DNA from: Oscillospiraceae bacterium | Lineage (GTDB): Bacteria > Bacillota > Clostridia > Oscillospirales > Acutalibacteraceae | Reading direction: 5' to 3' | DNA length: 64,000 bases | NCBI GenBank assembly: GCA_003514385.1 | Contig: DOQR01000004.1 | Span: 452,754 to 516,753, forward strand | Part shown: positions 52,572 to 61,587 of the stretch, one piece after another | Layout: every line of letters begins with the position of its first letter | How positions within the stretch are numbered: position 1 is the stretch's first letter | Notes under the pieces: model-generated | Seen by the model: the letters and a program-made list of their open reading frames with translations, nothing else | Databases searched by the model: none | Told to the model about the DNA's origin: nothing | Position numbers and translations under genes: made by a program

Positions 52572-52583
52572 GTACAAATGTTC
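52572..52583. promoter_or_regulatory. LexA (DinR-type) box of recA
   Basis: GTAC-AAAT-GTTC on plus (GAAC-ATTT-GTAC on minus), one base from the GAAC-N4-GTTC Gram-positive SOS box. It sits just downstream of the -10, where LexA would block initiation. Confidence 0.8.
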
Positions 52584-52590
52584 TGTTCTT

Positions 52591-52619
52591 ATTCTACATC
52601 ATACCCCTGCAAAATGCAA
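52591..52619 (-). promoter_or_regulatory. recA promoter
   Basis: Minus strand TTGCAT (52619-52614), 17-bp spacer, TAGAAT (52596-52591). Confidence 0.8.
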
Positions 52620-52633
52620 GGGTATTTTGAAAA

Positions 52634-54259
52634 TTATTTTGATCTTGCAAGAAAAGCGATGTTTATGGCGTGGTCGCCGACACGCTCGAAGTCGGTTATG
52701 GTGTTGAGATAGAGCATACCAGCTTCGGTGTTGCACTCCTTGCGGTTGAGGCGGAATATATGCGAATCCTGGCACTCGAGGGTCAGGTCGTCGATATGCT
52801 CTTCGAGGTCGGAGAGTTCCTTTGCCTCGTTGTCGCTGAGCGACTGGTTATCAAACGCCGCCATCGAACGCTCAAGCAATGTAACAACACTGCCGCAGAG
52901 CTGGTTGAGCTCCTCCCTCGCGGGGTCGGAGAACTTGAGCCCCTCGCCGATATTGTGCTGAGCCGCCTCGGCGAGGTTTATCGCATGGTCGCCGACGCGC
53001 TCGATATCGTTTATCGCGTGGAAAACGCGGGCGATATAATCCGAGTCGCTGTCTGTTATATCAAGAGCGTTGAGCTTGACGAGATACGATGTTATATGAT
53101 GGTTGAGGTAGTTTATGATCTCTTCGTTTTCCATAACCTTGTCGAGATCTTTGTCGCTGCGGTTTATGAGCGCGTGGGCGCTTGTCTCAAAGTTATCGCG
53201 CGCGAGCTTCGCCATGCGGGCGACCTCCTTGCTGACCTGCATGACAGCGAAGGGAGGCGTATTGAGCAGGCGGTCGTCGATGAACTTGCAGTGCATCTCG
53301 CTCTCGCTGTCGTCCTTGCCGGGAACGAGCAGGCAGGAGAGCTTGACGAGAACTTTCGCGAACGGGAACATAACAACGGTCGAGACGATATTGAACACGA
53401 TATGCGATATGGCTATCTGCGCCATCGGGTCGGGCGACAGCTTTTCTATCCACTCGACATAGGGAGTGAGCAGGGCTATAAGAATGAATATACCCGTGCC
53501 GATGAGATTGAATAGCAGGTGGATAACTGCGGCGCGCTTCGAGTTTTTCTTCGCGCCGACGGTCGAGAAGAGTGCCGTGAGGCAGGTTCCGATATTCTGA
53601 CCGAAGAGGACGAAAACGGAAAATTTGAGCGGCACGAGTCCCTGCATGGCGAGAGTCTGGAGCACGCCGACGGAAGCCGAGGAGCTCTGGAGCACGGCGG
53701 TCATGACTATGCCGAGAATAATACCGAACAGCGGGCGCAGAGGCGACTCCGAGACGGTGACGATAAAGTTCATGAAGTCTGCGCTCTCTCTGAGCGGAGC
53801 CATGGAATCGGACATCATATCGATGCCGAGGAAGAGCAGACCGAAGCCCGTGAATATTGCGCCGAGGTTCTTGACAACGGTCTTTTTCGACGCGAGCATG
53901 AGTATAACGCCGACAAGCACCGACGCCGCCGCGACGCTCGAAAAGTTCAGCGCGATAAGCAGTGATGTGACGGTAGTACCGATATTCGCGCCCATTATGA
54001 CGCCGACTGCCTGCGCGAGCGACATCATGCCAGCATTGACGAAGCCGACGACCATGACGGTCGTTGCGGTTGACGACTGGATTATCGCCGTGACGACAAA
54101 GCCGACGAGCACTGCGAGGAAGCGGTTTCCGGTAAGCACTTCGAGCATTCTCTTGAGCTTGGCGCCGGCCGCGTTTTCGAGTCCGTCGCCCATCGTCCTG
54201 ATGCCGAATAGGAACAGACCGAGTCCGCCCGCCATCGACAAAATATTAGCTACGCTCAT
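52634..54259 (-). CDS. Na+/phosphate cotransporter with C-terminal PhoU-like domain
   Basis: 541 residues of the NptA/PNaS family. Two inverted repeats in the membrane part carry the QSSTATT motif (VTAIIQSSTATTVMVVGFVNAG) and its partner TAVLQSSSASVGVLQTLAM, the substrate sites. GANIGTTVTS and GQNIGTCLTALF follow each. The last ~190 residues form a PhoU-like helical domain (EVARMAKLARDNFETSAHALIN, FHAINDIERVGDHAINLAEA, ITDFERVGDHAINIAFLARSK), which probably senses phosphate status. Phosphate transport is predicted, not shown. Confidence 0.93.
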   Translation of the reverse strand: MSVANILSMAGGLGLFLFGIRTMGDGLENAAGAKLKRMLEVLTGNRFLAVLVGFVVTAIIQSSTATTVMVVGFVNAGMMSLAQAVGVIMGANIGTTVTSLLIALNFSSVAAASVLVGVILMLASKKTVVKNLGAIFTGFGLLFLGIDMMSDSMAPLRESADFMNFIVTVSESPLRPLFGIILGIVMTAVLQSSSASVGVLQTLAMQGLVPLKFSVFVLFGQNIGTCLTALFSTVGAKKNSKRAAVIHLLFNLIGTGIFILIALLTPYVEWIEKLSPDPMAQIAISHIVFNIVSTVVMFPFAKVLVKLSCLLVPGKDDSESEMHCKFIDDRLLNTPPFAVMQVSKEVARMAKLARDNFETSAHALINRSDKDLDKVMENEEIINYLNHHITSYLVKLNALDITDSDSDYIARVFHAINDIERVGDHAINLAEAAQHNIGEGLKFSDPAREELNQLCGSVVTLLERSMAAFDNQSLSDNEAKELSDLEEHIDDLTLECQDSHIFRLNRKECNTEAGMLYLNTITDFERVGDHAINIAFLARSK

Positions 54260-54389
54260 ATTTCAGTCCCCTTATTTCAGTTTTCCTGTCCATTTTCATT
54301 TTCCTGTTTATGAGACTCAAAGAAAGCCAAAATCTCACATATATATCTTATCAGCTATTCCTGCAAATGTAAACCGCAAAAAACAAATT

Positions 54390-54433
54390 AAAGCGGCGGA
54401 ACACGGGTTTATCATCCGTATTCTGCCGCTTTT
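54390..54433. terminator. Terminator after MFS gene
   Basis: Stem AAAGCGGC-G-GAACACGG / CCGTATTC-T-GCCGCTTT with T-tail (TTTTTGAT on plus, A/T-rich on minus), between the two transport operons. Confidence 0.82.
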
Positions 54434-54438
54434 TGATA

Positions 54439-55623
54439 TCAATTTTTCGCTTTTCTGCGTTTTGTAAAAATTGTCAGCACAGTTAAAAGCGCCGGAAAAA
54501 ATATGGCGCAGAGTATGCCCTTTTTTAGGTCGTCTCCGAACGCGCTCGCCATCATTCCGGCAAAAGTGGGGCCGGAAGAACAGCCGAGATCGCCGCCGAG
54601 CGCCAGAAGAGCGAACATCGCCGTTCCGCCGCCTTTTATCCCCGCGGACGCCTTGCTGAACGTTCCCGGCCACATGATGCCGACCGAGAAGCCGCACATC
54701 GCGACTCCGACAAGCCCGAGCACAGCGGAGGAGCTGAGCGCAATGAGCAGATAAGACGCCATGCACAGCGCGCCGCTGAAAATCATCATGCCGTCGAGAT
54801 CGATTTTGTCGCCGAATTTGCCGTATATCATACGCGACACGCCCATAAGCACGGAGAAGAGCATGGGACCCGCGAGGTCGCCGACTGTCTTTGAGACGCC
54901 GAGACCCTTTTCCGCAAAGGTCGAAGCCCACTGGCTGACCGCCTGCTCGCTCGCGCCGGAGCAAAGTATCAGCAGCATGAATATCCAGAACATCCTGTTG
55001 CCGATCAGTTGTTTAAAAGAGAGACCCTTCTCCCCTTCTTCGATAAGCGGAGCTATCGGGACGCGAATAAAGTTCAGGGCGTTGACTATCGGCACGACCG
55101 CCCAGATAAGGGCGAGATACTTCCAGTTAGCCGTTGTGAATATCGAAAAATAGAGCGTTGAGAGGCCGACGACGGCGACGCTGCCCCAGCAATAGAACGA
55201 GTGGAGCAGGCTCATCATCTTCTCTTTGTTATCCGTCGGGCACGCCTCGACTATCGGGCTGACTATAACTTCGAGCAGTCCGCCGCCGACCGCGTATAGC
55301 ACAACGGAAATGAGCAGACCGACAAACGGCGAAGGCAAAACATCCGGCAAAACGGTCAATGAAACAAGTCCCGCCGCCGCGAACACATGAGCCATGATCG
55401 CCGCCGCGCGGTAGCCTATCTTATCGATAAAGAACGCGGAGAGAAAGTCGATGCAAAGCTGGAGAATAAAATTGACGGTTATCAGCGCGGTTATCTTTGA
55501 AAGCTCGATGCCGTAGCTCTTGTTAAAAGTCAGAAACAGCAGCGGCACAAAGTTGTTGACTATCGCCTGGACGACATAGCCCGCGAAGCAGGCGCTGACG
55601 GTCGATTTATAATTTTTCTTCAT
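54439..55623 (-). CDS. MFS transporter (tandem paralogue 1)
   Basis: 394 residues from ATG 55623, which overlaps the stop of the paralogue. Twelve-segment major facilitator: starts KKNYKSTVSACFAGYVVQAIVNNFVPLLFLTFNKSYGIELSKITALITVNF, the family's FIDKIGYRAAAI loop, then LICSGASEQAVSQWASTFAEKGLGVSKTVGDLAGPMLFSVLMGVSRM, and GGDLGCSSGPTFAGMMASAFGDDLKKGILC. The set SEQAVSQWAS + GPTFAGM resembles fucose/sugar-permease-type MFS members. An open frame continues upstream to 55971, but that part is out-of-frame sequence of the neighbour and is not coding. Confidence 0.9.
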   Translation of the reverse strand: MKKNYKSTVSACFAGYVVQAIVNNFVPLLFLTFNKSYGIELSKITALITVNFILQLCIDFLSAFFIDKIGYRAAAIMAHVFAAAGLVSLTVLPDVLPSPFVGLLISVVLYAVGGGLLEVIVSPIVEACPTDNKEKMMSLLHSFYCWGSVAVVGLSTLYFSIFTTANWKYLALIWAVVPIVNALNFIRVPIAPLIEEGEKGLSFKQLIGNRMFWIFMLLILCSGASEQAVSQWASTFAEKGLGVSKTVGDLAGPMLFSVLMGVSRMIYGKFGDKIDLDGMMIFSGALCMASYLLIALSSSAVLGLVGVAMCGFSVGIMWPGTFSKASAGIKGGGTAMFALLALGGDLGCSSGPTFAGMMASAFGDDLKKGILCAIFFPALLTVLTIFTKRRKAKN

Positions 55624-56825
55624 GAAGCCGCCTTCTTTCTGCGGCGCGGAATAATGAACTCGCGCACGAGCATTATCACCGACAGAGTCAGCGGGAATAT
55701 GACGGCGCAGAGTATGCCTTTTTTGAGGTCGTCGCCGAACGCGCTCGCCATCATCCCGGCGAAGGTCGGTCCCGCCGAGCAGCCGATATCGCCGCCGAGG
55801 CAGAGAATAGCATACATCGCCGTTCCGCCGCCGTGGAGCGCCGAGGACATTTTGCCTATCGTGCCCGGCCAGAGGATACCGGCGGAAAGTCCGCACACGG
55901 CGACGCCGACAAGCCCGAGAATGGGCGAAGAGGTCAGCGAGATAAGGAAATAAGAAGCCGTGCAGACGCACCCGCTAAGGAGCATCATTGAATCGAGATT
56001 TATTCTGTTGCCGAACTTGCCGTACATAAAGCGCGACACGCCCATAAGGATCGAGAAGAGCATGGGACCCGCCAAATCGCCGACGGTCTTTGTGAGCCCG
56101 AGCGCCTTTTCGGCGAATGTCGAAGCCCACTGGCTGACCGCCTGTTCGCTCGAACCGGCGCAGAGGATAAGCACCATGAATATCCAAAAAGCCTTTGTTT
56201 TGAGCATATCTTTTATCGAGAGCTTCTCCTCATCCTCGCCGACGACGGGCGCTATCGGCACGCGGGTGAACATAACGGCGTTGACTATCGGGAGAATCGC
56301 CCATATCAGCGACATTATCTTCCAATTATCCGTCGAGAACAGGGCGAAGAACAGAGTGGATATGCCGACCGCCGCGACGCTGCCCCAGCAATAGAACGAA
56401 TGGAGCAGGCAGAGCAGCTGATTGGAATTTGTTGACGGGCAGGAGTTGACTATCGGATTTATCGTGATATCCAAAAGACCTGCTCCGACTGCGTAGCAGA
56501 ACACGGAGATAAGAAGCCCCGCAAAGGCCGAGGGCAGTATCTCCGGCAGAATCGTCATGAAGATAAGACCCGTCGCGCACATCGCATGGGCGAGCACCGT
56601 CGAAGCGCGGTAGCCGATGCGGTCAACGAACAGCACGGCGGTCAGATCGACGAATATCTGAATAAAGAAGTTCGCGGTGATTAAAACGGTTATTTTCGAG
56701 AGCTCTATGCCGTACTGCGCCTGAAAGGTCAAAAACAGCAGCGGCGCGAAATTGTTGACGACCGCCTGAACGACGAACGCCGTAAAGCTCGCCGCGACGG
56801 TATGTTTATATCCTATCCTTTTCAT
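55620..56825 (-). CDS. MFS transporter (tandem paralogue 2)
   Basis: 401 residues, clearly a duplicate of the downstream gene: shared NNFAPLLFLTF/NNFVPLLFLTF, SEQAVSQWASTFAEKALGLTKTVGDLAGPMLFSILMGVSRFMYGKFG, and PTFAGMMASAFGDDLKKGILCAV. Starts with KRIGYKHTVAASFTAFVVQAVVNNFAP. The two proteins differ most in the N-terminal third and the central loop. Overlap of the genes (ATGA) shows they are co-translated, perhaps as partners or with two substrates. Substrate unknown. Confidence 0.9.
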   Translation of the reverse strand: MKRIGYKHTVAASFTAFVVQAVVNNFAPLLFLTFQAQYGIELSKITVLITANFFIQIFVDLTAVLFVDRIGYRASTVLAHAMCATGLIFMTILPEILPSAFAGLLISVFCYAVGAGLLDITINPIVNSCPSTNSNQLLCLLHSFYCWGSVAAVGISTLFFALFSTDNWKIMSLIWAILPIVNAVMFTRVPIAPVVGEDEEKLSIKDMLKTKAFWIFMVLILCAGSSEQAVSQWASTFAEKALGLTKTVGDLAGPMLFSILMGVSRFMYGKFGNRINLDSMMLLSGCVCTASYFLISLTSSPILGLVGVAVCGLSAGILWPGTIGKMSSALHGGGTAMYAILCLGGDIGCSAGPTFAGMMASAFGDDLKKGILCAVIFPLTLSVIMLVREFIIPRRRKKAAS

Positions 56826-57011
56826 TTTCGTTCCCCCAACAGAGAATTACACACAGGTGTCGGCTTATCTCATTAACCATTTGGATTTTCAAACACAACA
56901 CAAAAGGCATTTTAGCACAAAGCGCAGGCTAAATCCATAGATTTTAAAAAAAGAGCAAGGTGCTCAAAAAATCTAAAAGCGAGGCAGCAAGTAAAGTGCA
57001 TATCTGCACAG

Positions 57012-57047
57012 AAAAAAGCCGCCGCCGGACAAAAGCCCGACGGCAGC
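57012..57047 (-). terminator. Minus-strand terminator of a short transcript
   Basis: On minus: GCTGCCGTCGG / CCGGCGGCGGC stem (two G-T pairs) and then TTTTTTC. It would terminate a small transcript carrying the frame at 57179-57241. No larger gene lies in 56826-57178. Confidence 0.8.
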
Positions 57048-57178
57048 TATAAGAGATGTACGTTTTTCGGCATCAAAAGGGACGGCGCACAGACTAAACG
57101 CCGCCCTGCGAACTCCGCCGGGAAGATAATTTAATATTTTGAAAGGGATGGTCTGTTCGGCGGTGGAAGGGAGTAAGC

Positions 57179-57241
57179 TTATTTACCGAAAAGCTTTTTG
57201 AAGAGGTTGATTATTATCTTTATTGGTTCTCGGAATTTCAT
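57179..57241 (-). CDS. Possible small cationic amphipathic peptide (20 aa)
   Basis: Minus-strand frame ATG 57241 to TAA: MKFREPIKIIINLFKKLFGK, alternating Ile/Leu/Phe and Lys, the make-up of an amphipathic membrane peptide (toxin, modulin or antimicrobial type). About 130 bases later a strong terminator appears. A competing 21-codon frame starting at ATG 57252 has the better-placed GGTGA, so the real product is uncertain. No antitoxin is visible. Treat as a candidate. Confidence 0.4.
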   Translation of the reverse strand: MKFREPIKIIINLFKKLFGK

Positions 57242-57534
57242 CAATCATATAATATCACCATATTGGAAAAATACAACAGTCTTAGTATAATTGACCGATT
57301 TTGAGGATAAATAGTCGTTTTAATTTTTGATTAGGAAATTTTATTGTTTTTTCTCCGGGTGCGCGGCACGCGGTGTACTTGCGCTTTACGCGTCGGAAAT
57401 CACAGCGTGATTCAGCGCATTGCTTGCCGCTTATATATAAAGTGCGTTTCGGAATTTTACGATCGCTTGCGGGAACAGTAAGCTTTTAAAAAGCGACGCG
57501 TCCGCTCGCGGCGAAGAATTTGACGTATATGTCC

Positions 57535-57573
57535 AAAAGCAGCTCCGAAGCCGTTGCCCCGGAGCTGCTTTTT
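57535..57573. terminator. Isolated strong hairpin
   Basis: AAAAGCAGCTCCG / CGGAGCTGCTTTTT with a 12-base loop. No gene lies in the ~230 bases to its left (57301-57534), so it may end an unrecognised plus-strand RNA or stop readthrough from the tRNA operon on minus. Confidence 0.85.
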
Positions 57574-57600
57574 ATATGCCGTTTCTGCGATTATAAAAGT

Positions 57601-57636
57601 AAAAATCCCCGAAACCGTTTGATTTCGGGGATTTTT
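57601..57636 (-). terminator. Terminator of the tRNA-Asp/tRNA-Thr operon
   Basis: AAAAATCCCCGAAA / TTTCGGGGATTTTT stem, directly past tRNA-Thr on the minus strand. Confidence 0.92.
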
Positions 57637-57637
57637 A

Positions 57638-57713
57638 TGGAGCTGCTAACCAGATTCGAACTGGTGACCTCATCCTTACCAAGGATGTGCTCTGCCACCT
57701 GAGCCATAGCAGC
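57638..57713 (-). tRNA. tRNA-Thr (anticodon GGU)
   Basis: Acceptor GCTGCTA / TAGCAGC with discriminator T and encoded CCA (57640-57638). Anticodon arm CATCC-TTGGTAA-GGATG reads GGT. T arm CCAGTTCGAATCTGG normal. 73 nt plus CCA. Confidence 0.96.
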
Positions 57714-57716
57714 GAA

Positions 57717-57793
57717 TGGCGACCCGGAACGGTCTCGAACCGTCGACCTCTAGCGTGACAGGCTAGCGCTCTAACCAACTGAGCTACCGGGCC
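57717..57793 (-). tRNA. tRNA-Asp (anticodon GUC)
   Basis: Acceptor GGCCCGG / CCGGGTC, discriminator G, encoded CCA (57719-57717). Anticodon arm CTAGC-CTGTCAC-GCTAG reads GTC. T arm GACGGTTCGAGACCGTT. Three bases before tRNA-Thr, so co-transcribed. Confidence 0.96.
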
Positions 57794-57860
57794 AATTTGT
57801 CGGCTCTCACCGAACGCACATTATAATAACATAAGATTCCGGGTTTTGCAATACCTAATT

Positions 57861-59207
57861 TTAATTTTTTTGCGCCGAGGGCGGTTTTTTTGACACAGCT
57901 TGTCTGATATTCTGATTTTTTGCCAAAATATGCTGTGTTTGTACCTTGTTCCCGCTCCCGTTTGCGAATCTGCCGTAGCGGCGCATCGGTATAGCACACA
58001 CGGCGACGCCGAGCGAGCCGAGGATGAGCCAAAATATAACCGTCGCAGTCCAGCCGAATTTTTCGGACACCGCGCCGAAGCCGTAGGTCGATATCGCGCT
58101 GCCGATATATGTGCATGAGTTGAATATTCCGCCTACTGTCGACGTGCGTCCGTATTTCGCAAAGCGCACGGGGATAAGCGTGATGAACAGGTGATTTATC
58201 GCGGTAATGAGCGTTGTAAAGAGCGCGAAGAATATGACGCACAGAGCGATATGATAGTGACCGACAAAAACTATTCCCGTCAGCGGAATGAGCGTCAGAG
58301 CAAAGCAGAACGCCGCCGCGGCGGTCTCGTTGAGCTTGAACGGTCCTTCATAGAGCTTCGTTGAGAACCACGCGCCGCTGAGGTTGATTATCGGCAGCAC
58401 AGCCGACAGCAGAACGGAGAACGACGCCGAAACATTATATTTTTCTTTAATGAGAGTCGGCACCCACGAGGTCACGCCGTCCTTGAGCATGCCCTGAACG
58501 AGTATGCCGATGCAGATAACCGCCGCACCGGAGACCATAAACAGCTTGCCGAGTGAGACTTTAGCCCCTGTATTCTCCTGAACAGGGAGGGACTTTTTCT
58601 CCCCTCTTCCGAGTATTTTCGAAGTCTTTCCGGCGGCTAAGCACCAGAAGACAAATATGCAGGCTATTATTCCGGCGGGAATGAAGAAAGCGAAATGCCA
58701 TGACGTAAATTTTATTGCCGCCGCCGATATAACATACGACAGCAATGTGCCGACCGGAAATGACGCCGCGATATAGAGGCACGCGCGCCTACGCTGTTCT
58801 TCGGGAAGAATATTCGATATTATATAAAGTATGGGTGTCCAGAGCATGGACTGGCTTATTCCGTTGAACCCCCAGACTACACTCATAGCTATATAGCTCT
58901 GAGCACAAAGCGGCATAAGGATATTCGTACACGCAGCGCCGACAAGTCCCGTGCCGACCATTTTATAGGGTGAGACTCGGTCGCCGAGGATTCCGCTGAA
59001 TATCTGACCCGCTCCGTAGCAGAAGAAATAAACCGTGCCGATAAACCCGGCGTGTGACTTTGAAAACACGCCGTCCGCGACTATCGCGGTAAGCGCGGCG
59101 GTATAGTTTATTCTGCCGAGATACGAGGCACAATAAGCCGCCCAGCAGGCGATAAAAATCAACGTGCCCGCCGAAAGTATTTTTTCTTTGTTCTTCTGCT
59201 GTTCCAT
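57861..59207 (-). CDS. MFS transporter (sugar-phosphate-permease-like)
   Basis: 448 residues from ATG 59207, six bases after GGAG. Start TLIFIACWAAYCASYLGRINYTAALTAIV, then FIGTVYFFCYGAGQIFSGILGDRVSPYKMVGTGLVGAACTN, the loop-2 pattern of GlpT/UhpT-like permeases, and SQSMLWTPILYIISNILPEEQRRRACLYIAASFPVG. A ~35-residue central cytoplasmic loop (GKTSKILGRGEKKSLPVQENTG) and a long basic C-terminal tail follow. Not closely related to the tandem MFS pair. Substrate unknown. Confidence 0.88.
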   Translation of the reverse strand: MEQQKNKEKILSAGTLIFIACWAAYCASYLGRINYTAALTAIVADGVFSKSHAGFIGTVYFFCYGAGQIFSGILGDRVSPYKMVGTGLVGAACTNILMPLCAQSYIAMSVVWGFNGISQSMLWTPILYIISNILPEEQRRRACLYIAASFPVGTLLSYVISAAAIKFTSWHFAFFIPAGIIACIFVFWCLAAGKTSKILGRGEKKSLPVQENTGAKVSLGKLFMVSGAAVICIGILVQGMLKDGVTSWVPTLIKEKYNVSASFSVLLSAVLPIINLSGAWFSTKLYEGPFKLNETAAAAFCFALTLIPLTGIVFVGHYHIALCVIFFALFTTLITAINHLFITLIPVRFAKYGRTSTVGGIFNSCTYIGSAISTYGFGAVSEKFGWTATVIFWLILGSLGVAVCAIPMRRYGRFANGSGNKVQTQHILAKNQNIRQAVSKKPPSAQKN

Positions 59208-59283
59208 AACTCTCTCCAAAACCGTGATGAGGCAATTATAACACTCCGTTACTTCTTGTCAACGGTCTTTTTGCCGCAACTTG

Positions 59284-59312
59284 TTGAGTTTGGAAATATT
59301 ATGTGATATACT
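59284..59312 (+). promoter_or_regulatory. sdaA promoter
   Basis: TTGAGT (59284-59289), 17-bp spacer, TATACT (59307-59312). Confidence 0.78.
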
Positions 59313-59358
59313 TAACAATGTATGAGGCAACATATTCAACGGCTTACAGGAGAGGCAA

Positions 59359-60594
59359 ATGAAATCTATCAAAGAAATTTACAGAATCGGACGCGGCCCG
59401 TCAAGCTCGCACACCATGGGACCCGAGTCCGCCGCCAAGATGTTTATAAACGAGTTCCCGTCGGCAGACAGATACGAGGCGGTTCTCTACGGCTCGCTTG
59501 CAAAGACAGGAAAAGGTCACGGCACGGACAGAGTTCTGCGCGAGACCTTCGCGCCCCGCGTGCTCGACATAAAATTCGACATGACGACGACCGACATCCC
59601 CCACCCCAACACGCTCGACTTCGCGGCGTTCGACAAGGACGGAAACGTCATCGGCAAGCGCAGAGTCTGCAGCGTCGGCGGCGGTGCGATAGAAATTGAG
59701 GGCAGAAAGGACGCAGAGCCGCCCGAAGTCTACCCGTTCAAGAATTTCGCGGAGATAAAAGAATACTGCAAGAAAGAAAATATCCGTATTCCCGACTTGG
59801 TTGAAAGATTCGAGGGCAAAGGAATCTGGCATTATCTCGACCGCGTGTGGATCGTCATGAACAGCTGCATCAAGCGCGGACTTGCCGCCGAGGGCGAGCT
59901 GCCCGGCGGGCTCGGCATAATGAGAAAGGCTCATATGCTCAACAGCCGCCGCCACATGGACGAGAGCCCGGAGACGCGCGAAAACAGGCTAGTTTGCGCC
60001 TACGCCTACGCAGTCAGCGAAGAGAACGCCTCCTGCGGCGAGATAGTAACAGCCCCGACCTGCGGCGCGTGCGGAGTTTTGCCCGCGGTTCTGCGATACA
60101 CGGCGGACAGGCGCGGATTCTCCGAAAATGAAATTCGCAGAGCCATTGCGACCGCCGGAATCATCGGCAATGTTATCAAGACGAACGCCTCGATAAGCGG
60201 CGCGGAGTGCGGATGCCAGGCGGAGATAGGCTCGGCGTGTTCAATGGCGTCGGCGGCGCTCGCAGAGCTCTACGGCATGGACACGGATCAGATTGAATAC
60301 GCCGCAGAAGTCGCGATGGAGCACCATCTCGGACTCACCTGCGACCCGGTCATGGGGCTCGTTCAGGTGCCCTGCATCGAGCGCAACGCAGTCGCCGCGA
60401 TGAGGGCGATAAACGCAGTGAGCCTTGCAAACTTTTTGACATACACAAGAAAGATATCGTTCGATCTGATAGTCGAGACGATGTATCAGACGGGCAAGGA
60501 TCTTTCAAAAATATACCGCGAGACGAGCGAGGGCGGACTCGCCAAGCTCTATAAACCCGCACAGAAAAACGAATCCACGGAGGAAATAAAATGA
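59359..60594 (+). CDS. sdaA: L-serine ammonia-lyase (single-chain, Fe-S)
   Basis: Deaminates serine to pyruvate with a [4Fe-4S] cluster; links amino-acid use to fermentation. 411 residues fuse beta and alpha parts: beta start [23 protein letters not shown], then [12 protein letters not shown]; alpha part [48 protein letters not shown] and [30 protein letters not shown]. The cysteines in [15 protein letters not shown] and VPCIERN give the cluster ligands. Promoter at 59284. It overlaps the next gene by four bases. Confidence 0.95.
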   Translation: MKSIKEIYRIGRGPSSSHTMGPESAAKMFINEFPSADRYEAVLYGSLAKTGKGHGTDRVLRETFAPRVLDIKFDMTTTDIPHPNTLDFAAFDKDGNVIGKRRVCSVGGGAIEIEGRKDAEPPEVYPFKNFAEIKEYCKKENIRIPDLVERFEGKGIWHYLDRVWIVMNSCIKRGLAAEGELPGGLGIMRKAHMLNSRRHMDESPETRENRLVCAYAYAVSEENASCGEIVTAPTCGACGVLPAVLRYTADRRGFSENEIRRAIATAGIIGNVIKTNASISGAECGCQAEIGSACSMASAALAELYGMDTDQIEYAAEVAMEHHLGLTCDPVMGLVQVPCIERNAVAAMRAINAVSLANFLTYTRKISFDLIVETMYQTGKDLSKIYRETSEGGLAKLYKPAQKNESTEEIK

Positions 60595-61184
60595 GCAAGC
60601 AGTTAAGACAGCCCGCAGCGGGCGACACCGTTGCAACGATAAAGACAAACAAGGGCGACATAAAAGTCGTCCTCTTCCCCGACGCCGCGCCCAAGGCGGT
60701 CGAAAATTTCACGACCCACGCGGACAACGGCTACTATGACGGGGTTATCTTCCACCGCGTTATCCCGGATTTCATGATCCAGGGCGGCGACCCGCTCGGC
60801 AAGGGTATCGGCGGCGAGAGCATCTGGGGCAGACCGTTCAAGGACGAGTTCAGTCGCGACTACCATAACCTCAGAGGTGCGCTGTGCATGGCGAATGCAG
60901 GTCCGAACACGAACGGCAGCCAGTTCTTTATCGTTCAGGCGCCGTCGGTTGACGAGCGTTTTATCCCGCAGATGGAACGCCTGCCCGATATGTTCACGGA
61001 CGAGTCTATTGAAGACTACAAGGCAGTCGGCGGAACTCCGTGGCTCGATTTCAGACACACCGTGTTCGGTCAGGTGTTCGAGGGCATGGACGTTGTCGAT
61101 GCGATAGCCTCGGTTGACCGCGATTCCTCGGACAAGCCGCTTGAGGATGTCGTTATAAATTCCGTCGAAACTCAGACGCTTTGA
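60591..61184 (+). CDS. Cyclophilin-type peptidyl-prolyl isomerase
   Basis: 197 residues, proline cis-trans isomerase; no signal peptide, so cytosolic. Features: [52 protein letters not shown] (catalytic Arg in [14 protein letters not shown]), [23 protein letters not shown] and [22 protein letters not shown]. An insertion between [10 protein letters not shown] and the HTVFG block ([15 protein letters not shown]...) is characteristic of clostridial forms. Coupled to sdaA by an ATGA overlap, though no functional link is obvious. Confidence 0.93.
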   Translation: MSKQLRQPAAGDTVATIKTNKGDIKVVLFPDAAPKAVENFTTHADNGYYDGVIFHRVIPDFMIQGGDPLGKGIGGESIWGRPFKDEFSRDYHNLRGALCMANAGPNTNGSQFFIVQAPSVDERFIPQMERLPDMFTDESIEDYKAVGGTPWLDFRHTVFGQVFEGMDVVDAIASVDRDSSDKPLEDVVINSVETQTL

Positions 61185-61276
61185 TTTTTGCTCTTTACTT
61201 TCAAATTTTAGTGTGCTAAAATATATACATGTACGCGGAGTCAAACCCAATATGACCGCGAAAAGGAGTAACTTTG

Positions 61277-61585
61277 ATGAACGGCAAGCTGAAAGACAGC
61301 AACGTTGATTTTCTGTTCAAAGCGGTTCTCGCCCTCGAGAATATCGACGAGTGCTATGATTTTTTTGAGGATCTCTGCACCGTGACCGAGCTCAAGGCTC
61401 TTTCGCAGCGCATAGTTGTTGCGAAGATGCTCAGCGACAAACAGGTTTACAGCGAGATAGTCAGCAAGACCGGCGCAAGCACCGCCACGATAAGTCGCGT
61501 CAACCGCTCGCTCAACTACGGCTGCGACGGATATGAGAAGATATTCGAGCGCATCGACGCCGCAGAGGCCGAGAAGAAAGACTGA
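61277..61585 (+). CDS. YerC/YecD-type TrpR-like regulator
   Basis: 102 residues, helical, TrpR-superfamily DNA-binding protein. DFLFKAVLALENIDECYDFFEDLCTVTELKALSQRIVVAKMLSDKQVYSEIVSKTGASTATISRVNRSLNYG contains the TrpR-like helix-turn-helix (YSEIVSKTGASTATISRV). Start ATG 61277 with AAAGGAG 9-15 bases upstream. The family is widespread in Firmicutes; ligand and targets are not known to me. Two bases before the methyltransferase gene, so one operon. Confidence 0.88.
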   Translation: MNGKLKDSNVDFLFKAVLALENIDECYDFFEDLCTVTELKALSQRIVVAKMLSDKQVYSEIVSKTGASTATISRVNRSLNYGCDGYEKIFERIDAAEAEKKD

Positions 61586-61587
61586 TA

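Noticed and set aside
55624..55971. N-terminal extension of MFS paralogue 1
   Set aside because: The extra 116 codons read through the neighbour in a wrong frame and are Arg-rich; ATG 55623 is the real start.
57384..57480. Possible 4.5S/6S-type RNA before the isolated terminator
   Set aside because: I see neither the GGAAGCAGCC-like SRP core nor a 6S-like long bubble; left as unknown.
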